Source: an uncultured Gammaproteobacteria bacterium (GTDB lineage Bacteria; Pseudomonadota; Gammaproteobacteria; Arenicellales; Poriferihabitantaceae). Taken from it: a stretch of 64,000 nt of DNA. Below, one piece after another: positions 8,273 to 17,257 of the stretch. The notes beneath the pieces are model-generated. The model saw only the letters and a list, made by a program, of their open reading frames with translations. It searched no databases and was not told the origin of the DNA. Where the stretch lies: assembly GCA_937992195.1 (NCBI GenBank), contig CALKKV010000009.1:73832-137831 (forward strand), in the 5' to 3' direction. The first letter of the stretch is position 1, and every line of letters starts with the position of its first letter. Position numbers and translations under genes: made by a program.

Positions 8273-8304
8273 TGTGCGATCGAGTTAGCCTTTTGAAGAC
8301 TGGT

Positions 8305-8685
8305 TCAGGATAAATCGAGCGCGTGGGAAGACAGTGCGGAAAAAGGAATCAGCTCTAAAGCCTTCTTGTGTGTTGATCGCATAATGACTTTTGGCGCGAC
8401 GCCAGCGTCATAGGCTTCTTTCCATCGACTTGCGCAGAGACACCAACGGTCGCCTTCTTTCAGTCCGGGAAAGTTATATGCAGGAATGGGCGTTATAAGA
8501 TCATTCCCTTGATTTTTCGAGTATTCGAGAAACTCCGTAGTGAGTTGAACGCATACAGTATGCGAGCCGACATCCTGTCGCCCGGTTTCGCAGCAGCCGT
8601 TGCGCGTAAATCCAGTCATAGGATCGGTTGAGCATGGCGCCAGAGGTTCATCTAAAACGCTCTGTTGATTAACAGGCCAGTTCAT
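8305..8685 (-). CDS. DUF2237 family protein
   Basis: 126 residues covering the whole DUF2237 family: 'EPLAPCSTDPMTGFTRNGCC' near the N-terminus, then 'DVGSHTVCVQLTTEFLEYSKNQGNDL' and 'FPGLKEGDRWCLCASRWKEA', with several conserved cysteines that may bind metal. The family is widespread in aquatic and soil bacteria and cyanobacteria; its function is unknown. It lies a few bases downstream of the DUF1499 lipoprotein gene on the same strand, forming a likely three-gene unit with the NRDE gene. Confidence 0.9.
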   Translation of the reverse strand: MNWPVNQQSVLDEPLAPCSTDPMTGFTRNGCCETGRQDVGSHTVCVQLTTEFLEYSKNQGNDLITPIPAYNFPGLKEGDRWCLCASRWKEAYDAGVAPKVIMRSTHKKALELIPFSALSSHALDLS

Positions 8686-8689
8686 CTCA

Positions 8690-9163
8690 TTAACTATCCT
8701 TAAAGAGTTGCCGTATTTTTTCTACGCGCTTACGGTTAACGCCAAAGTCAGAGCGGCCCACCCGTGACGCCGAACGTAATTCGAGGCGACTTTCTTGGGC
8801 GTCTACCAGAACCTCCAGATCGTCAACGAAACGAAACAAGAAGCTGGTGTATTCTGCGTGTAGATACCGATCAGTTGTCGTAATTAATTCTGCACGTTTC
8901 ATACCGCCTAGAATACGCTGCAATTTTTCGATCGCTTCAGACGCTTCGCCTTGAAATTCAATCGGAGCAATATATTCATCTGTATTTGGATAACTGCTGT
9001 TAACGCAATTAGGTGTTCCCGGACATTTGCGGAGTTTTTGGATATTTTCTGCGGTCTGGTTCATTTCTTCTCCAACGCTGATATTTGCCGGTGACTGACA
9101 TGCTGCAACCAGTGAACACATCAATAACACAACGTAAAATTTTTGAGTTGACCATTGTTTCAT
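8690..9163 (-). CDS. DUF1499 lipoprotein
   Basis: 157 residues from the ATG at 9163. This start is chosen because it gives a proper lipoprotein signal (MKQWSTQKFYVVLLMCSLVAAC, Cys22 acylated) and avoids overlap with the NRDE gene, which a start at 9238 would create. The mature part carries the DUF1499 pattern: 'KCPGTPNCVNSS' near its start, then 'HAEYTSFLFRFVDDLEVLVD' and 'ELRSASRVGRSDFGVNRKRVEKI'. The function of the family is unknown. It is transcribed with the NRDE gene upstream (25-base gap) and the DUF2237 gene downstream (4-base gap). Confidence 0.88.
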   Translation of the reverse strand: MKQWSTQKFYVVLLMCSLVAACQSPANISVGEEMNQTAENIQKLRKCPGTPNCVNSSYPNTDEYIAPIEFQGEASEAIEKLQRILGGMKRAELITTTDRYLHAEYTSFLFRFVDDLEVLVDAQESRLELRSASRVGRSDFGVNRKRVEKIRQLFKDS

Positions 9164-9188
9164 GGTTGACAATCGAGTTTTATTAAAA

Positions 9189-9965
9189 TTAATAAGCAAT
9201 GGTTGTTTGGGTTGTTTGCGTTGACTCAGCAGCTGCATTGTAATTTGTTTCTACCATGTTTAGCTTGTTGGTTTCAAAAAGCAAGATGGTTGTTGTTCGT
9301 GTGCCATAGTTTTCCCCTTTGATAAAAATCGAAGACAGCAATTGCTCTTGTTCCGGTGCAATCCCGGTGTTTGGTAGCTGATTTTTTGGTGCCTGGGTTT
9401 CATCTCGCATCATCTCTATAAGCATAGAAGGGTCGAGATCGCTTTGACGTGAAATTAATGCACCGACTTCAGAAACACCATGTGCCATTTTTGGCCAGAG
9501 ATCGTCGATCGGACCGTTGCTAACGCTATGGAAACCCTTGGATAAAGGACGTCTCGCACTGGCTTGATAGTCCCATGCCTGTACTCCCTTGATATCTCCA
9601 TAGACCAGGTTAAATGGGTTATACCGATGATGGTTCTGATCAAGGTCATGATCAAAACTCAGTCGGTTCTCAGCTGAGTCAGAAGATTTGTAGGAAAGCG
9701 CATTTACCACTAATTCTCCGCGACTAAGGGCTCCTGGATTAGGCGCTTGCGCTGTTCTAAAATTGGTAACGGCAGCAAATTCTCCTGACTGGTTGACGCC
9801 AAGCCAGGTGCCGCCAGCCTGGAGGTCTCGTCCAGCGACAATGCCCTTATGATCTTGCCATTGGTGAAGAGGCTGACTGGCTCTGCCATGATACTCATCG
9901 CGATTTGCTGCAATGATCAGTGGAAAATCTGGGTGTTGCTCAATAGCAATAAATAAAATACACAT
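9189..9965 (-). CDS. NRDE (TANGO2-like) family protein
   Basis: 258 residues with the family's defining N-terminus: Cys2 immediately after Met, then 'AANRDEYHGR' with the NRDE motif at residues 21-24. Later landmarks are 'GRDLQAGGTWLGVNQSGEFAAVTNFR' and 'YGTRTTTILLFE', typical of the family. NRDE/TANGO2 proteins resemble Ntn-hydrolases with a potential Cys nucleophile; animal TANGO2 has been tied to lipid or heme handling, but the bacterial reaction is not established. First gene of a leftward trio with DUF1499 and DUF2237. Confidence 0.9.
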   Translation of the reverse strand: MCILFIAIEQHPDFPLIIAANRDEYHGRASQPLHQWQDHKGIVAGRDLQAGGTWLGVNQSGEFAAVTNFRTAQAPNPGALSRGELVVNALSYKSSDSAENRLSFDHDLDQNHHRYNPFNLVYGDIKGVQAWDYQASARRPLSKGFHSVSNGPIDDLWPKMAHGVSEVGALISRQSDLDPSMLIEMMRDETQAPKNQLPNTGIAPEQEQLLSSIFIKGENYGTRTTTILLFETNKLNMVETNYNAAAESTQTTQTTIAY

Positions 9966-10040
9966 GGATAAGGAATATTACGGTGGTAGAAGCGATAACC
10001 TGGAGTAAACTCTGGCGCCAGCTGTTTGACGGACAATAAT

Positions 10041-11186
10041 GTGGAAATAGGTCGCTTTAACTCTCTCGAAGTGTTGAAAAAGGTCGATTTCGGTATCTAT
10101 CTCGATGGAGGCGATGGTATCGAAATTTTGATGCCCAGACGCTATGTACCAGAATCAGCAGAAATTGGTCAAATCATCGATGCCTTCATCTATCGTGATT
10201 CTGAAGACAGATTGATCGCAACCACTGTCAGGCCACTGGTGCAGGTTGGAGAGTGTGCGTACTTGAAAGTTCAAGCCGTGAATCATATTGGTGCTTTTCT
10301 GGATTGGGGGCTGCCCAAGGATTTGTTAGTGCCGTTCAATCAAATGGCGACGCCGCTGAAAGAAGGCGATTCATGTGTAGTTGTTGCCTATGTGGATAAG
10401 AAGACCGGCCGAATTGCTGCTTCGACTCGCCTAAGCCTGTTTTTAAAGGAAACTGGTACCGGCTTTCACATCGGCCAACAGGTTGCACTGCAGGTGGTGT
10501 CTCGATCTGATCTTGGCGTTAAAGCGGTGATCAACGGCACACATTTGGGACTGATATTCCATGCTGAAATCAAAGACAGCTTAAGTATTGGGCAAAGGGT
10601 AAAAGGTTTTATCAAACGCGTTCGTTCTGACGACCAGCGGATAGATTTGGCGTTGGATGCTGCCAGAGCGATGACACGAAAAGATCTCCATTCTCAAATA
10701 CTTCAATTTCTGAGGGACAATAATGGCGTAATGAGTATTACGGATAAAAGTTCTCCAGAAGTCATTATGAGTGAGTTTGGCGCGAGTAAGGCGGCTTTTA
10801 AGAAAGCACTGGGGGCAATGTATAAAGAAAAGCTGGTTATCCTCTCTGCCGAAGAAGTCAAACTTGTGCCGGGTGCTGAAAAAATAAAAAAGCAAGTTAA
10901 ACCCACGAAACCGGCTCGAGATAAAAAGCTTAAGATTGAAAAAACCAGTAGAGCGCCGAAGAAAGAACGAGGGAAAAAGCCAAAGAGCGTAGCCTCTTCT
11001 GAGAAAGCAAGTAAGGAAACGAACAAGGAGACCTGGCCAGAGTCGAAAAATGCCAAGCCCAATAAGACAGATAAGGCGCAGTCGGTAAGCAAACAAGAAA
11101 AGCCCGATGAAGAGGAAGTGATAGATCCATCCTCTCCCTGGGCGGCTGCAATGAAAAAAACCAAGAACAAGAATAAAGCGGGCTAG
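10041..11186 (+). CDS. cvfB: CvfB-family S1-like RNA-binding protein with a lysine-rich tail
   Basis: 381 residues from the GTG at 10041, chosen because the result (VEIGRFNSLEVLKKVDFGIYL) matches the usual CvfB N-terminus; an in-frame TTG at 10026 is the alternative. The first 270 residues show the CvfB arrangement: S1-type barrels (around 1-65, 65-130 and 140-210) and a winged-helix segment (QILQFLRDNNGVMSI..., ALGAMYKEKLV). The family binds RNA and affects gene expression (virulence factor B in Staphylococcus). The last 105 residues are a low-complexity Lys/Glu/Ser tail that the typical protein lacks, likely disordered and RNA-binding. It ends 4 bases before rbgA, so the two are co-transcribed, which suggests a translation-related role. 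Confidence 0.85.
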   Translation: MEIGRFNSLEVLKKVDFGIYLDGGDGIEILMPRRYVPESAEIGQIIDAFIYRDSEDRLIATTVRPLVQVGECAYLKVQAVNHIGAFLDWGLPKDLLVPFNQMATPLKEGDSCVVVAYVDKKTGRIAASTRLSLFLKETGTGFHIGQQVALQVVSRSDLGVKAVINGTHLGLIFHAEIKDSLSIGQRVKGFIKRVRSDDQRIDLALDAARAMTRKDLHSQILQFLRDNNGVMSITDKSSPEVIMSEFGASKAAFKKALGAMYKEKLVILSAEEVKLVPGAEKIKKQVKPTKPARDKKLKIEKTSRAPKKERGKKPKSVASSEKASKETNKETWPESKNAKPNKTDKAQSVSKQEKPDEEEVIDPSSPWAAAMKKTKNKNKAG

Positions 11187-11190
11187 TGTC

Positions 11191-12108
11191 ATGGCGCAGA
11201 TTCAATGGTTCCCCGGACATATGCACAAAGCCCAGCGCGAGATGCGAGAAATGCTCTCTCAGGTGGATATGTTTATCGAGCTATTGGATGCGAGATTGCC
11301 TTATAGCAGCGCTAATCCAATGTTGGCGGAAATTAGAGGAGAAAAGAATTGTATCCGGGTGATGACCAAGCGCGACTTGGCTGATCCAGAGCGCACAACT
11401 GAATGGCTCAACTGGTATCAGCAACTTGATAGTCGAGAGACTATTGCTATTGCGGCACAGGATCGGCAGCAAATTCGGTCTATTGTGCATAAATGTAGAG
11501 CGCTGTTTCCGCATCGTGAGAATGCGATCACTGTCATGATTGTTGGTATTCCAAACGTGGGAAAGTCAACTATTATTAACGTACTTGCTGACCGCGTTAT
11601 TGCAAAAACAGGGGATGAGCCTGCAGTGACCAAGATGCAGCAAAAGATCAAGCTGGATCATAACGTTGTCTTGCTGGACACCCCTGGGGTGCTTTGGCCT
11701 AACGTTGAAAACCCTGATAGCGGATATCGTCTGGCCGCGAGTGGGGCGATACGGCAAACCGCTATTTCATTTGAAGATGTGGCCTGGTATTTCGCTCGCT
11801 TTGCCCTTGCGCAATACCCCGGTTTGCTCAAACAACGCTATGCTTATACAGCTGACAATACCGACCCCATGCCTTTGTTTGAACACGTAGGGAAAAAAAG
11901 AGGTTGTCTCAAATCCGGTGGCCTGGTCGATTATGAGAGAGTGGCGCGAATACTGATCGGGGATTTTCGAGATGGCTCGCTCGGTCATATTACCCTTGAA
12001 ACACCCGAAATGATGATCAAAGAGCTAAATTTGGTAGATAAGACACGTGAAGAAAAACAAGCGCGTAAGGCTGAACGAAAAAATAACTGGAAAAAGCGTA
12101 AAGGATAG
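11191..12108 (+). CDS. rbgA: Ribosome biogenesis GTPase RbgA/YlqF
   Basis: 305 residues with the circularly permuted GTPase order of the YlqF/YawG family: G4 (TKRD, residues 59-62) comes before G1 (GIPNVGKS, 119-126) and G3 (DTPG, 163-166). The N-terminal 'WFPGHMHKAQREMRE' is the family signature. In Bacillus RbgA acts in late maturation of the 50S subunit. The usual NKxD at G4 is TKRD here, a common variant in the family. It follows cvfB by 4 bases. The C-terminus is rich in Lys/Arg and suits rRNA contact. Confidence 0.92.
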   Translation: MAQIQWFPGHMHKAQREMREMLSQVDMFIELLDARLPYSSANPMLAEIRGEKNCIRVMTKRDLADPERTTEWLNWYQQLDSRETIAIAAQDRQQIRSIVHKCRALFPHRENAITVMIVGIPNVGKSTIINVLADRVIAKTGDEPAVTKMQQKIKLDHNVVLLDTPGVLWPNVENPDSGYRLAASGAIRQTAISFEDVAWYFARFALAQYPGLLKQRYAYTADNTDPMPLFEHVGKKRGCLKSGGLVDYERVARILIGDFRDGSLGHITLETPEMMIKELNLVDKTREEKQARKAERKNNWKKRKG

Positions 12109-12162
12109 TTAATCAGATTGGGGCGAGAGAGAATCGTCGCGTCATTGGACTTACGGGCTTAG

Positions 12163-13092
12163 TTATTCTCGGATATTTGTTGCTGTTACCGCACCAACTG
12201 CCAATAGCATTGCACCAGCAACATAAATAGTTAACCCCGTAATTGTCATTGCGCTGTAGGCAACCCGCCCCTCGATATTTTGCAGAGCAAAAATCGCCAT
12301 TGGGCCCAGTGCAGTGAGCGCGCTGATCGTTAGGGTCGGCAGCAGGGGCACCGCTTTTTGAAGAAGGTATAACGGCGGGATTGTGAGTAAAAACCCGATC
12401 GTCACGTAGATAGAGATCTCCATGGCACTGATGGTTTCATTCGTCTCGGTTCTAGTAAACACAACCAGTCCGGTAACTAGAAGGTATAGCGGTAACCTCA
12501 ATCCCAATACCGCCTCAGGGCCCACGCCGGCTTGGTTCAAGCGCTGTGAATTCACCAGAATAAGGGTAAAGAAAACGCCATCTACAATTGCGAGAAAGAT
12601 GCCTATCCATGCGGTCACGGTATCGCCGCGTACAAAACCTGAATAGCCAAAAAGTGTGATTGCGGCAAGAAACACAATGCTGAAAAAAATCAGTATGCTT
12701 CCGCTAGACTCGGCTATATTGCGCATACCGCCGCCTTCTCTTACTCCCAATTTACTCAGTATTAAAGCGGTGATGGGCATGGTCCCTGCTGAAATAGTAT
12801 AAACAATTGCTGGTTCTATCAGCTGTACAGATAAGAGATAGGCGGTAAAGGTAACTACTGCACCAAGATTAATCAGAAAAAGCTGCTTTGGTAGCGCTAG
12901 TGCAGTCTTTAATTGTTTAGGGCGATATACCGCCGTCCATGCTATTGAGAAGGTTACGGTTAGTCCGAAAACGAAGAAGCCAATTAGAAAGGAATCGACT
13001 TTTTGAAAAATATTGCCGAAGTAGACGAATTGCACTGCCTCTAGAAACACAAATAAAAGTGTAAATATTAATCCAAGGGCGGCAGGGTTCAT
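12163..13092 (-). CDS. EamA/DMT-like transporter
   Basis: 309 residues, about ten transmembrane helices; begins 'ALGLIFTLLFVFLEAVQFVYFG' and contains 'LFLINLGAVVTFTAYLLSVQLIEPAIVYTISAGTMPITALILSKL', which is the typical end of an EamA first half. It is less similar to the family core than its neighbours, and its second half has long hydrophobic stretches. Substrate unknown. Single leftward gene, 33 bases downstream of dusC on the same strand, so possibly in the same transcript. Confidence 0.8.
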   Translation of the reverse strand: MNPAALGLIFTLLFVFLEAVQFVYFGNIFQKVDSFLIGFFVFGLTVTFSIAWTAVYRPKQLKTALALPKQLFLINLGAVVTFTAYLLSVQLIEPAIVYTISAGTMPITALILSKLGVREGGGMRNIAESSGSILIFFSIVFLAAITLFGYSGFVRGDTVTAWIGIFLAIVDGVFFTLILVNSQRLNQAGVGPEAVLGLRLPLYLLVTGLVVFTRTETNETISAMEISIYVTIGFLLTIPPLYLLQKAVPLLPTLTISALTALGPMAIFALQNIEGRVAYSAMTITGLTIYVAGAMLLAVGAVTATNIRE

Positions 13093-13125
13093 GACTGGCG
13101 ATTAATTGACCGGGTCGCCACAGTG

Positions 13126-14115
13126 CTATGCAGCAATAGGACGAAGTGGCGTTGAGTCAAAATTTCGCTGATGTTGGCAAATAATACTGGAAATTTCTTT
13201 TCTGTCTCTAACTCTCTTTATATCTTGAAATAAACCGGTGGCTTCAGGATATCTTTGACGTAAATACCCAAGCCATTGTTTGGTACGATTGCCTGCATAC
13301 TTCGGATTTTGACTGTCGCTCTCCCGGTAAAATCGTTCAACCAGAACAAGTACTTCCTGCCATGACATTGCCGCGATATTTGCGGGATGATCGGATAACG
13401 CATTTTGAATCTGTTGAGCTAAGTCGGGCTGAGCCAATGCTCCTCTCGCTAGCATCAGCGATTTGCACCGGCTTTGAAGTAACGCCTCTTTAGCATTTTC
13501 TACTGTCCATATCTCTCCATTGACGATTAACTTCGTACTCGTGGGATGTGCTAACTTGCCGATATGATGCCAATAGGCGGGTGGTTTGTATCCGTCAGCA
13601 CGGGTTCTTGCATGTATACAGAGCTCGTTAGCGCCAGCATCAGCAATCCGTTCAACGATTTCGGCCAGAGAGTCGGCATGGTCAAATCCGAGTCTGATCT
13701 TTGCGCATACCGGTATTTTTGGGTCTATTTTTTCTCTAACAGCGGCTACGATTTCTCCCACAAGTGAGGGTTGTTTTAACAAGGCGGAACCGCCATTGTG
13801 TCGATTGACGATTTTGGTTGGGCAGCCAAAATTAAGGTCTACCCCGGGAGCACCGGCTTTCACTCCAACCGCAGCACTGCGCGCTACCCTGTCACTGTCG
13901 CTTCCCAGAAGTTGAATATAAACAGGTGTTCCTGAGCGGGTATATCCGCCATCAATCAGTTCAGGACAAAGACGATGAAATACTTTGCTGGGTACTACTG
14001 AGTTCGTCACTCGAATAAATTCGGTGACGCAGCGGTTGTAACCACCGAGCGCGCTCAACATCTGGCGCATGCTCGAATCGATTACACCTTCCATTGGAGC
14101 AAGAGAAATCATCAT
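13126..14115 (-). CDS. dusC: tRNA-dihydrouridine(16) synthase DusC
   Basis: 329 residues of the Dus flavoenzyme family. It starts 'ISLAPMEGVIDSSMRQML', has the active-site motif 'GVDLNFGCPTKIVNRHNGGSALL' with catalytic Cys98, and 'CIHARTRADGYKPPAYW' plus 'LIVNGEIW' for FMN binding. The 'PMEGV(I/L)DS' start and 'NGEIW' fit DusC rather than DusA or DusB. The enzyme reduces uridine 16 in the tRNA D-loop with NADPH. It is divergent from the YcaQ-type glycosylase gene, with a 90-base shared promoter region. Confidence 0.92.
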   Translation of the reverse strand: MMISLAPMEGVIDSSMRQMLSALGGYNRCVTEFIRVTNSVVPSKVFHRLCPELIDGGYTRSGTPVYIQLLGSDSDRVARSAAVGVKAGAPGVDLNFGCPTKIVNRHNGGSALLKQPSLVGEIVAAVREKIDPKIPVCAKIRLGFDHADSLAEIVERIADAGANELCIHARTRADGYKPPAYWHHIGKLAHPTSTKLIVNGEIWTVENAKEALLQSRCKSLMLARGALAQPDLAQQIQNALSDHPANIAAMSWQEVLVLVERFYRESDSQNPKYAGNRTKQWLGYLRQRYPEATGLFQDIKRVRDRKEISSIICQHQRNFDSTPLRPIAA

Positions 14116-14205
14116 GCTTTAATTGTAACCTCAGATTCGAATTAATATCGGACAGGTTGTATAAGAGAGTGATAGGCTCTACAACGAATCTGAATTAACT
14201 CTCCC

Positions 14206-15420
14206 ATGCCTCTATCTCTGTCACCTGCCGAAGCGCGAAAACTGGTTTTGAACAGCCAGCGTGTTCTAAAAGTAGAGCGCAAAGGTCGGGCCATCGACGC
14301 TACGATGTCGGCTGTGAATCATCTTGGCTATATTCAAATAGACACGATTTCTGTTGTGATGCGTGCGCATCATCATACGTTGTGGGTACGCAATCCTCGC
14401 TACCGATTAGAGCACCTTGATAGACTGTTAGCGGAAAGGAAAATATTTGAGTATTGGTCTCATGCTGCTGCCTATCTACCGATGGCGGACTATCGGTATT
14501 CTTTGCCTCGGATGCAACTGGAAAAAGAGGGAAAAGGGCATTGGCATCTCAAAGACCGAAAGCTGATGAGGGCGATTTTAAAACGCATCCGAGACGAAGG
14601 TCCTTTGTGTGCGAGAGATTTCGAGGATACCGGTGGTAAAAGAGCTGTGTGGGAACGCAAACCCGCTAAATATGCGTTAGAACAGCTGTTTATGGAAGGC
14701 GCTGTGATGACGACTGCGCGACGCGGATTTCAAAAAGTATATGATTTGACCGAGAGAGTGCTGCCGGATCACGTGAACAAGTGCTGTCCAGACAAAGAGG
14801 AGAATGCGCGTTTCCTTGTTCAGCGGTTTATAAATGCTCATGGTCTTGGGAGATTTGCAGAGATTGCACATTTACGACAGGGCTTTCGAGCAGATATCGC
14901 TGGAGCAATAGAAAACATGTTGGCGACAGATGAGCTGCAGGAAGTAAAAAGTTGTGGAGAAATTTGGTTGACCAGTCGGCAAGCGATGCAGGCGCTTGAG
15001 CAGAATTTGTCAAAAGCGACGGTACGTATTATCTCGCCTTTTGATAACTTTATTATTCTTAGAAATAGAATTCAAAAGCTGTTCAATTTTGATTACCAAA
15101 TCGAATGCTATGTACCCGAACGAAAACGGAAATTTGGTTACTTTTCGTTACCTGTAGTTTGGCAAGGTAAGCTTGTTGCTCGAATCGATAGCAAGGCGCA
15201 TCGAAAAGAGAGTGTGTTTGAAATCAAGCATCTCGCTATCGAAAAGTCACTGACTGAAAAAGAAAAATTCCTGACCACTTTGGCAAAAGAAATTTGGCGA
15301 TTTGCGGAATTCAATCTATGTCGCTCGGTTTCGATTAAGCGAGTTACTGTCAATGCAAAACAATTCGTAGAACTGAAGAAGCTATTGACGAATTTGACTA
15401 GCCACACAGCATCTGATTAA
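14206..15420 (+). CDS. ycaQ: YcaQ/AlkZ-type winged-helix DNA glycosylase
   Basis: 404 residues of the HTH_42 family (COG3214). The N-terminal segment has 'SAVNHLGYIQIDTISVVMRAHHHTLWVRNPRY'; the catalytic Q-x-D motif is Q44-I45-D46. E. coli YcaQ (AlkX) uses Q-x-D while the Streptomyces AlkZ uses Q-x-Q; both remove bulky or cross-linked N7-alkyl purines and can unhook interstrand cross-links. 'FEYWSHAAAYLP' (residues about 83-94) is another conserved block. The gene stands alone apart from an EamA gene 3 bases downstream, so they share a transcript. A second alkylation-repair glycosylase gene, tag, lies at 43530. Confidence 0.9.
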   Translation: MPLSLSPAEARKLVLNSQRVLKVERKGRAIDATMSAVNHLGYIQIDTISVVMRAHHHTLWVRNPRYRLEHLDRLLAERKIFEYWSHAAAYLPMADYRYSLPRMQLEKEGKGHWHLKDRKLMRAILKRIRDEGPLCARDFEDTGGKRAVWERKPAKYALEQLFMEGAVMTTARRGFQKVYDLTERVLPDHVNKCCPDKEENARFLVQRFINAHGLGRFAEIAHLRQGFRADIAGAIENMLATDELQEVKSCGEIWLTSRQAMQALEQNLSKATVRIISPFDNFIILRNRIQKLFNFDYQIECYVPERKRKFGYFSLPVVWQGKLVARIDSKAHRKESVFEIKHLAIEKSLTEKEKFLTTLAKEIWRFAEFNLCRSVSIKRVTVNAKQFVELKKLLTNLTSHTASD

Positions 15421-15423
15421 ACG

Positions 15424-16353
15424 ATGATGTGGGTAAGTGGAAGAGCAAAGGGTTACTTAATTACCATGATCGGGGTAATTGCGATTAGTCCCGACGGTTT
15501 ACTGACACGTTTTATTTCTGCTGATGCCATGACCATTACATTTTGGCGTGGCTTGTTGTTCGGTTTGACGACTATGCTGTTTGTAGTGCTGCGGTATCGG
15601 TTGAGAATCTTTATCGTTTTGTCGAGATTTACACTGCCAGATTTTGGGATTATGGCTTGTTATTGTGTTGGCAATATCCTTTTTATCTATTCGATTACTC
15701 ATACCACCGTAGCCAATACGCTTTTTATGTTGAGTACAACGCCGATCTGGGCAGCGTTGATTTCTTTGATATTTCTTAAAGAACGAATGCCGCGTCGAAC
15801 CTGGGTGGCAATTGTCGCAGTGGTGATAGGAATAACCGTAATAACACGAGGTGCCGAGGCAGGTTCCAGTGACTGGTTTGGGGTGATGGCCGGTCTGTTC
15901 GCTGCCGGAGCATTAGCGACCCAATTTTCGTTGATAAGGTTATCTACAACTAAAGATATTCTCCCGGCTTTAGGGCTGGGAGGAATATTTACGGCGTTGG
16001 TGGTTTCTCCGTTTGTTATGCCGGGAGAGGTGTCGAATCTTGATTTTACCTGGTTGTTAATCATGGGGGTTTGCATGCTCCCGATTGCAAATGCCTTGTT
16101 GTTCGTTGGACCAAAGTACCTGCCGGCATCGGAAGTCGGTTTGATGATATTGTTGGAAACCATTCTTGGTCCTACCTGGGTCTGGCTGGTGCTGGATGAA
16201 AACCCGGGATGGTATTCCATCGTTGGCGGCGGCATTGTCTTGATAACGCTGATCACCAATACATGGCTTGCGCTTCGCGAGGAAAATAAGATAACTTCAT
16301 CCGTTGGTCTGGCTGATTCCGAAACCAATGCAATCCGACGTCACACAGTGTAA
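15424..16353 (+). CDS. EamA/DMT family transporter
   Basis: 309 residues with ten transmembrane helices. Landmarks are 'GVIAISPDGLLTRFISADAMTITFWRGLLFG' at the N-terminus, 'ANTLFMLSTTPIWAALISLIFLKERMPRRTWVAI' closing the first half, and 'SEVGLMILLETILGPTWVWLVLDENP' in the second. Substrate unknown. It begins 3 bases after the glycosylase stop and is followed within 4 bases by the desaturase gene, then the HAL-like gene, making a likely four-gene rightward transcript. Confidence 0.87.
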   Translation: MMWVSGRAKGYLITMIGVIAISPDGLLTRFISADAMTITFWRGLLFGLTTMLFVVLRYRLRIFIVLSRFTLPDFGIMACYCVGNILFIYSITHTTVANTLFMLSTTPIWAALISLIFLKERMPRRTWVAIVAVVIGITVITRGAEAGSSDWFGVMAGLFAAGALATQFSLIRLSTTKDILPALGLGGIFTALVVSPFVMPGEVSNLDFTWLLIMGVCMLPIANALLFVGPKYLPASEVGLMILLETILGPTWVWLVLDENPGWYSIVGGGIVLITLITNTWLALREENKITSSVGLADSETNAIRRHTV

Positions 16354-16357
16354 GCCT

Positions 16358-17257
16358 ATGCAGCCGAAGGCAAGGCGCGAACAGCTGATTCCGATTGAAC
16401 AATTGGAGGCGTTAACTAAAGCGTCAAACCGCAAGGGTGGGATTCGCCTGGCACAGCATTTTGCAGCGTTATTTGTATTTGGCGTTCTTATGTCGATACT
16501 GCCCCTGAGCTATAGCTGGATTCCAGGGTTGATATACAGCGCATTTTTGCTATTCAGCTTCTGCCCGCTTCACGAGTCAATACACGGCAATCTGTTTGCG
16601 ACACCTGTATGGAACCGGTTGTCTGGATTTGTGCTCGGCTTGATTCTGGTGTTACCGCCACGCTATTTTCATGCCTTCCACATGGCCCATCATCGTTACA
16701 CTCAGCTGCCTGGAAAAGACCCTGAACTCTCTACACCAAAGCCTAAGACGAGATATCAGTATTTTTGGATAGTAAGCGGTATGCCCTATGCGCTGTCAGA
16801 GATTCAGCTGTTACTCAGGGGGGCGCGAGGAATAACGGATAGTTTTGTACCGTCAAATCAAAAAGCAGGCATTGTTTTAGAAGCGCGAATTTTTTTGCTG
16901 ATTTATCTGACTGTATTGTTTGTTTCAGTACAATTGCAATCCATGACCGTGGTTTGGTTCTGGCTGATGCCGCTTTTAATTGGTCAGCCGCTATTACGGT
17001 TGTTTTTATTGGCCGAACATACCGGGTGTGAAGAAGTGGAGGAGATGCTGCGCAATTCAAGGACAACCTATAGTAATAGGTTGATGACCTGGTTTTGCTG
17101 GAATATGAATCATCATACCGCGCATCACGCCTATGCTAGTGTGCCGTTCTTTCGTTTAAAAGAAATTACTGAAATATTAAAACCACATATTTTAGTAAGC
17201 GATAATGGATACGCACAGGTACATCGAAAAATTATCCCAGCACGGCATAATTCTTAG
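16358..17257 (+). CDS. Membrane fatty-acid-desaturase-family protein
   Basis: 299 residues from the ATG at 16358, 4 bases after the previous stop; earlier in-frame starts at 16304 and 16328 overlap the EamA gene. It has four or more membrane segments and the three histidine boxes of the desaturase/hydroxylase superfamily: 'HESIHGN' (about residue 71), 'HMAHHRYTQ' (about 108) and 'NHHTAHHAY' (about 249), which bind the diiron centre. Substrates of the family include fatty acids, sterols and carotenoids, so the actual one is unclear. Its 3' end overlaps the start assigned to the HAL-like gene or lies just before it, so the two are probably translated together. Confidence 0.85.
   Translation: MQPKARREQLIPIEQLEALTKASNRKGGIRLAQHFAALFVFGVLMSILPLSYSWIPGLIYSAFLLFSFCPLHESIHGNLFATPVWNRLSGFVLGLILVLPPRYFHAFHMAHHRYTQLPGKDPELSTPKPKTRYQYFWIVSGMPYALSEIQLLLRGARGITDSFVPSNQKAGIVLEARIFLLIYLTVLFVSVQLQSMTVVWFWLMPLLIGQPLLRLFLLAEHTGCEEVEEMLRNSRTTYSNRLMTWFCWNMNHHTAHHAYASVPFFRLKEITEILKPHILVSDNGYAQVHRKIIPARHNS

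Noticed and set aside
10581..11226. Long minus-strand frames opposite the cvfB tail
   Set aside because: They mirror the Lys/Glu-rich low-complexity coding sequence on the plus strand and show no domain.
15699..16328. 209-residue minus-strand frame opposite an EamA gene
   Set aside because: Antisense of a membrane protein gene, no family features, no ribosome binding site.
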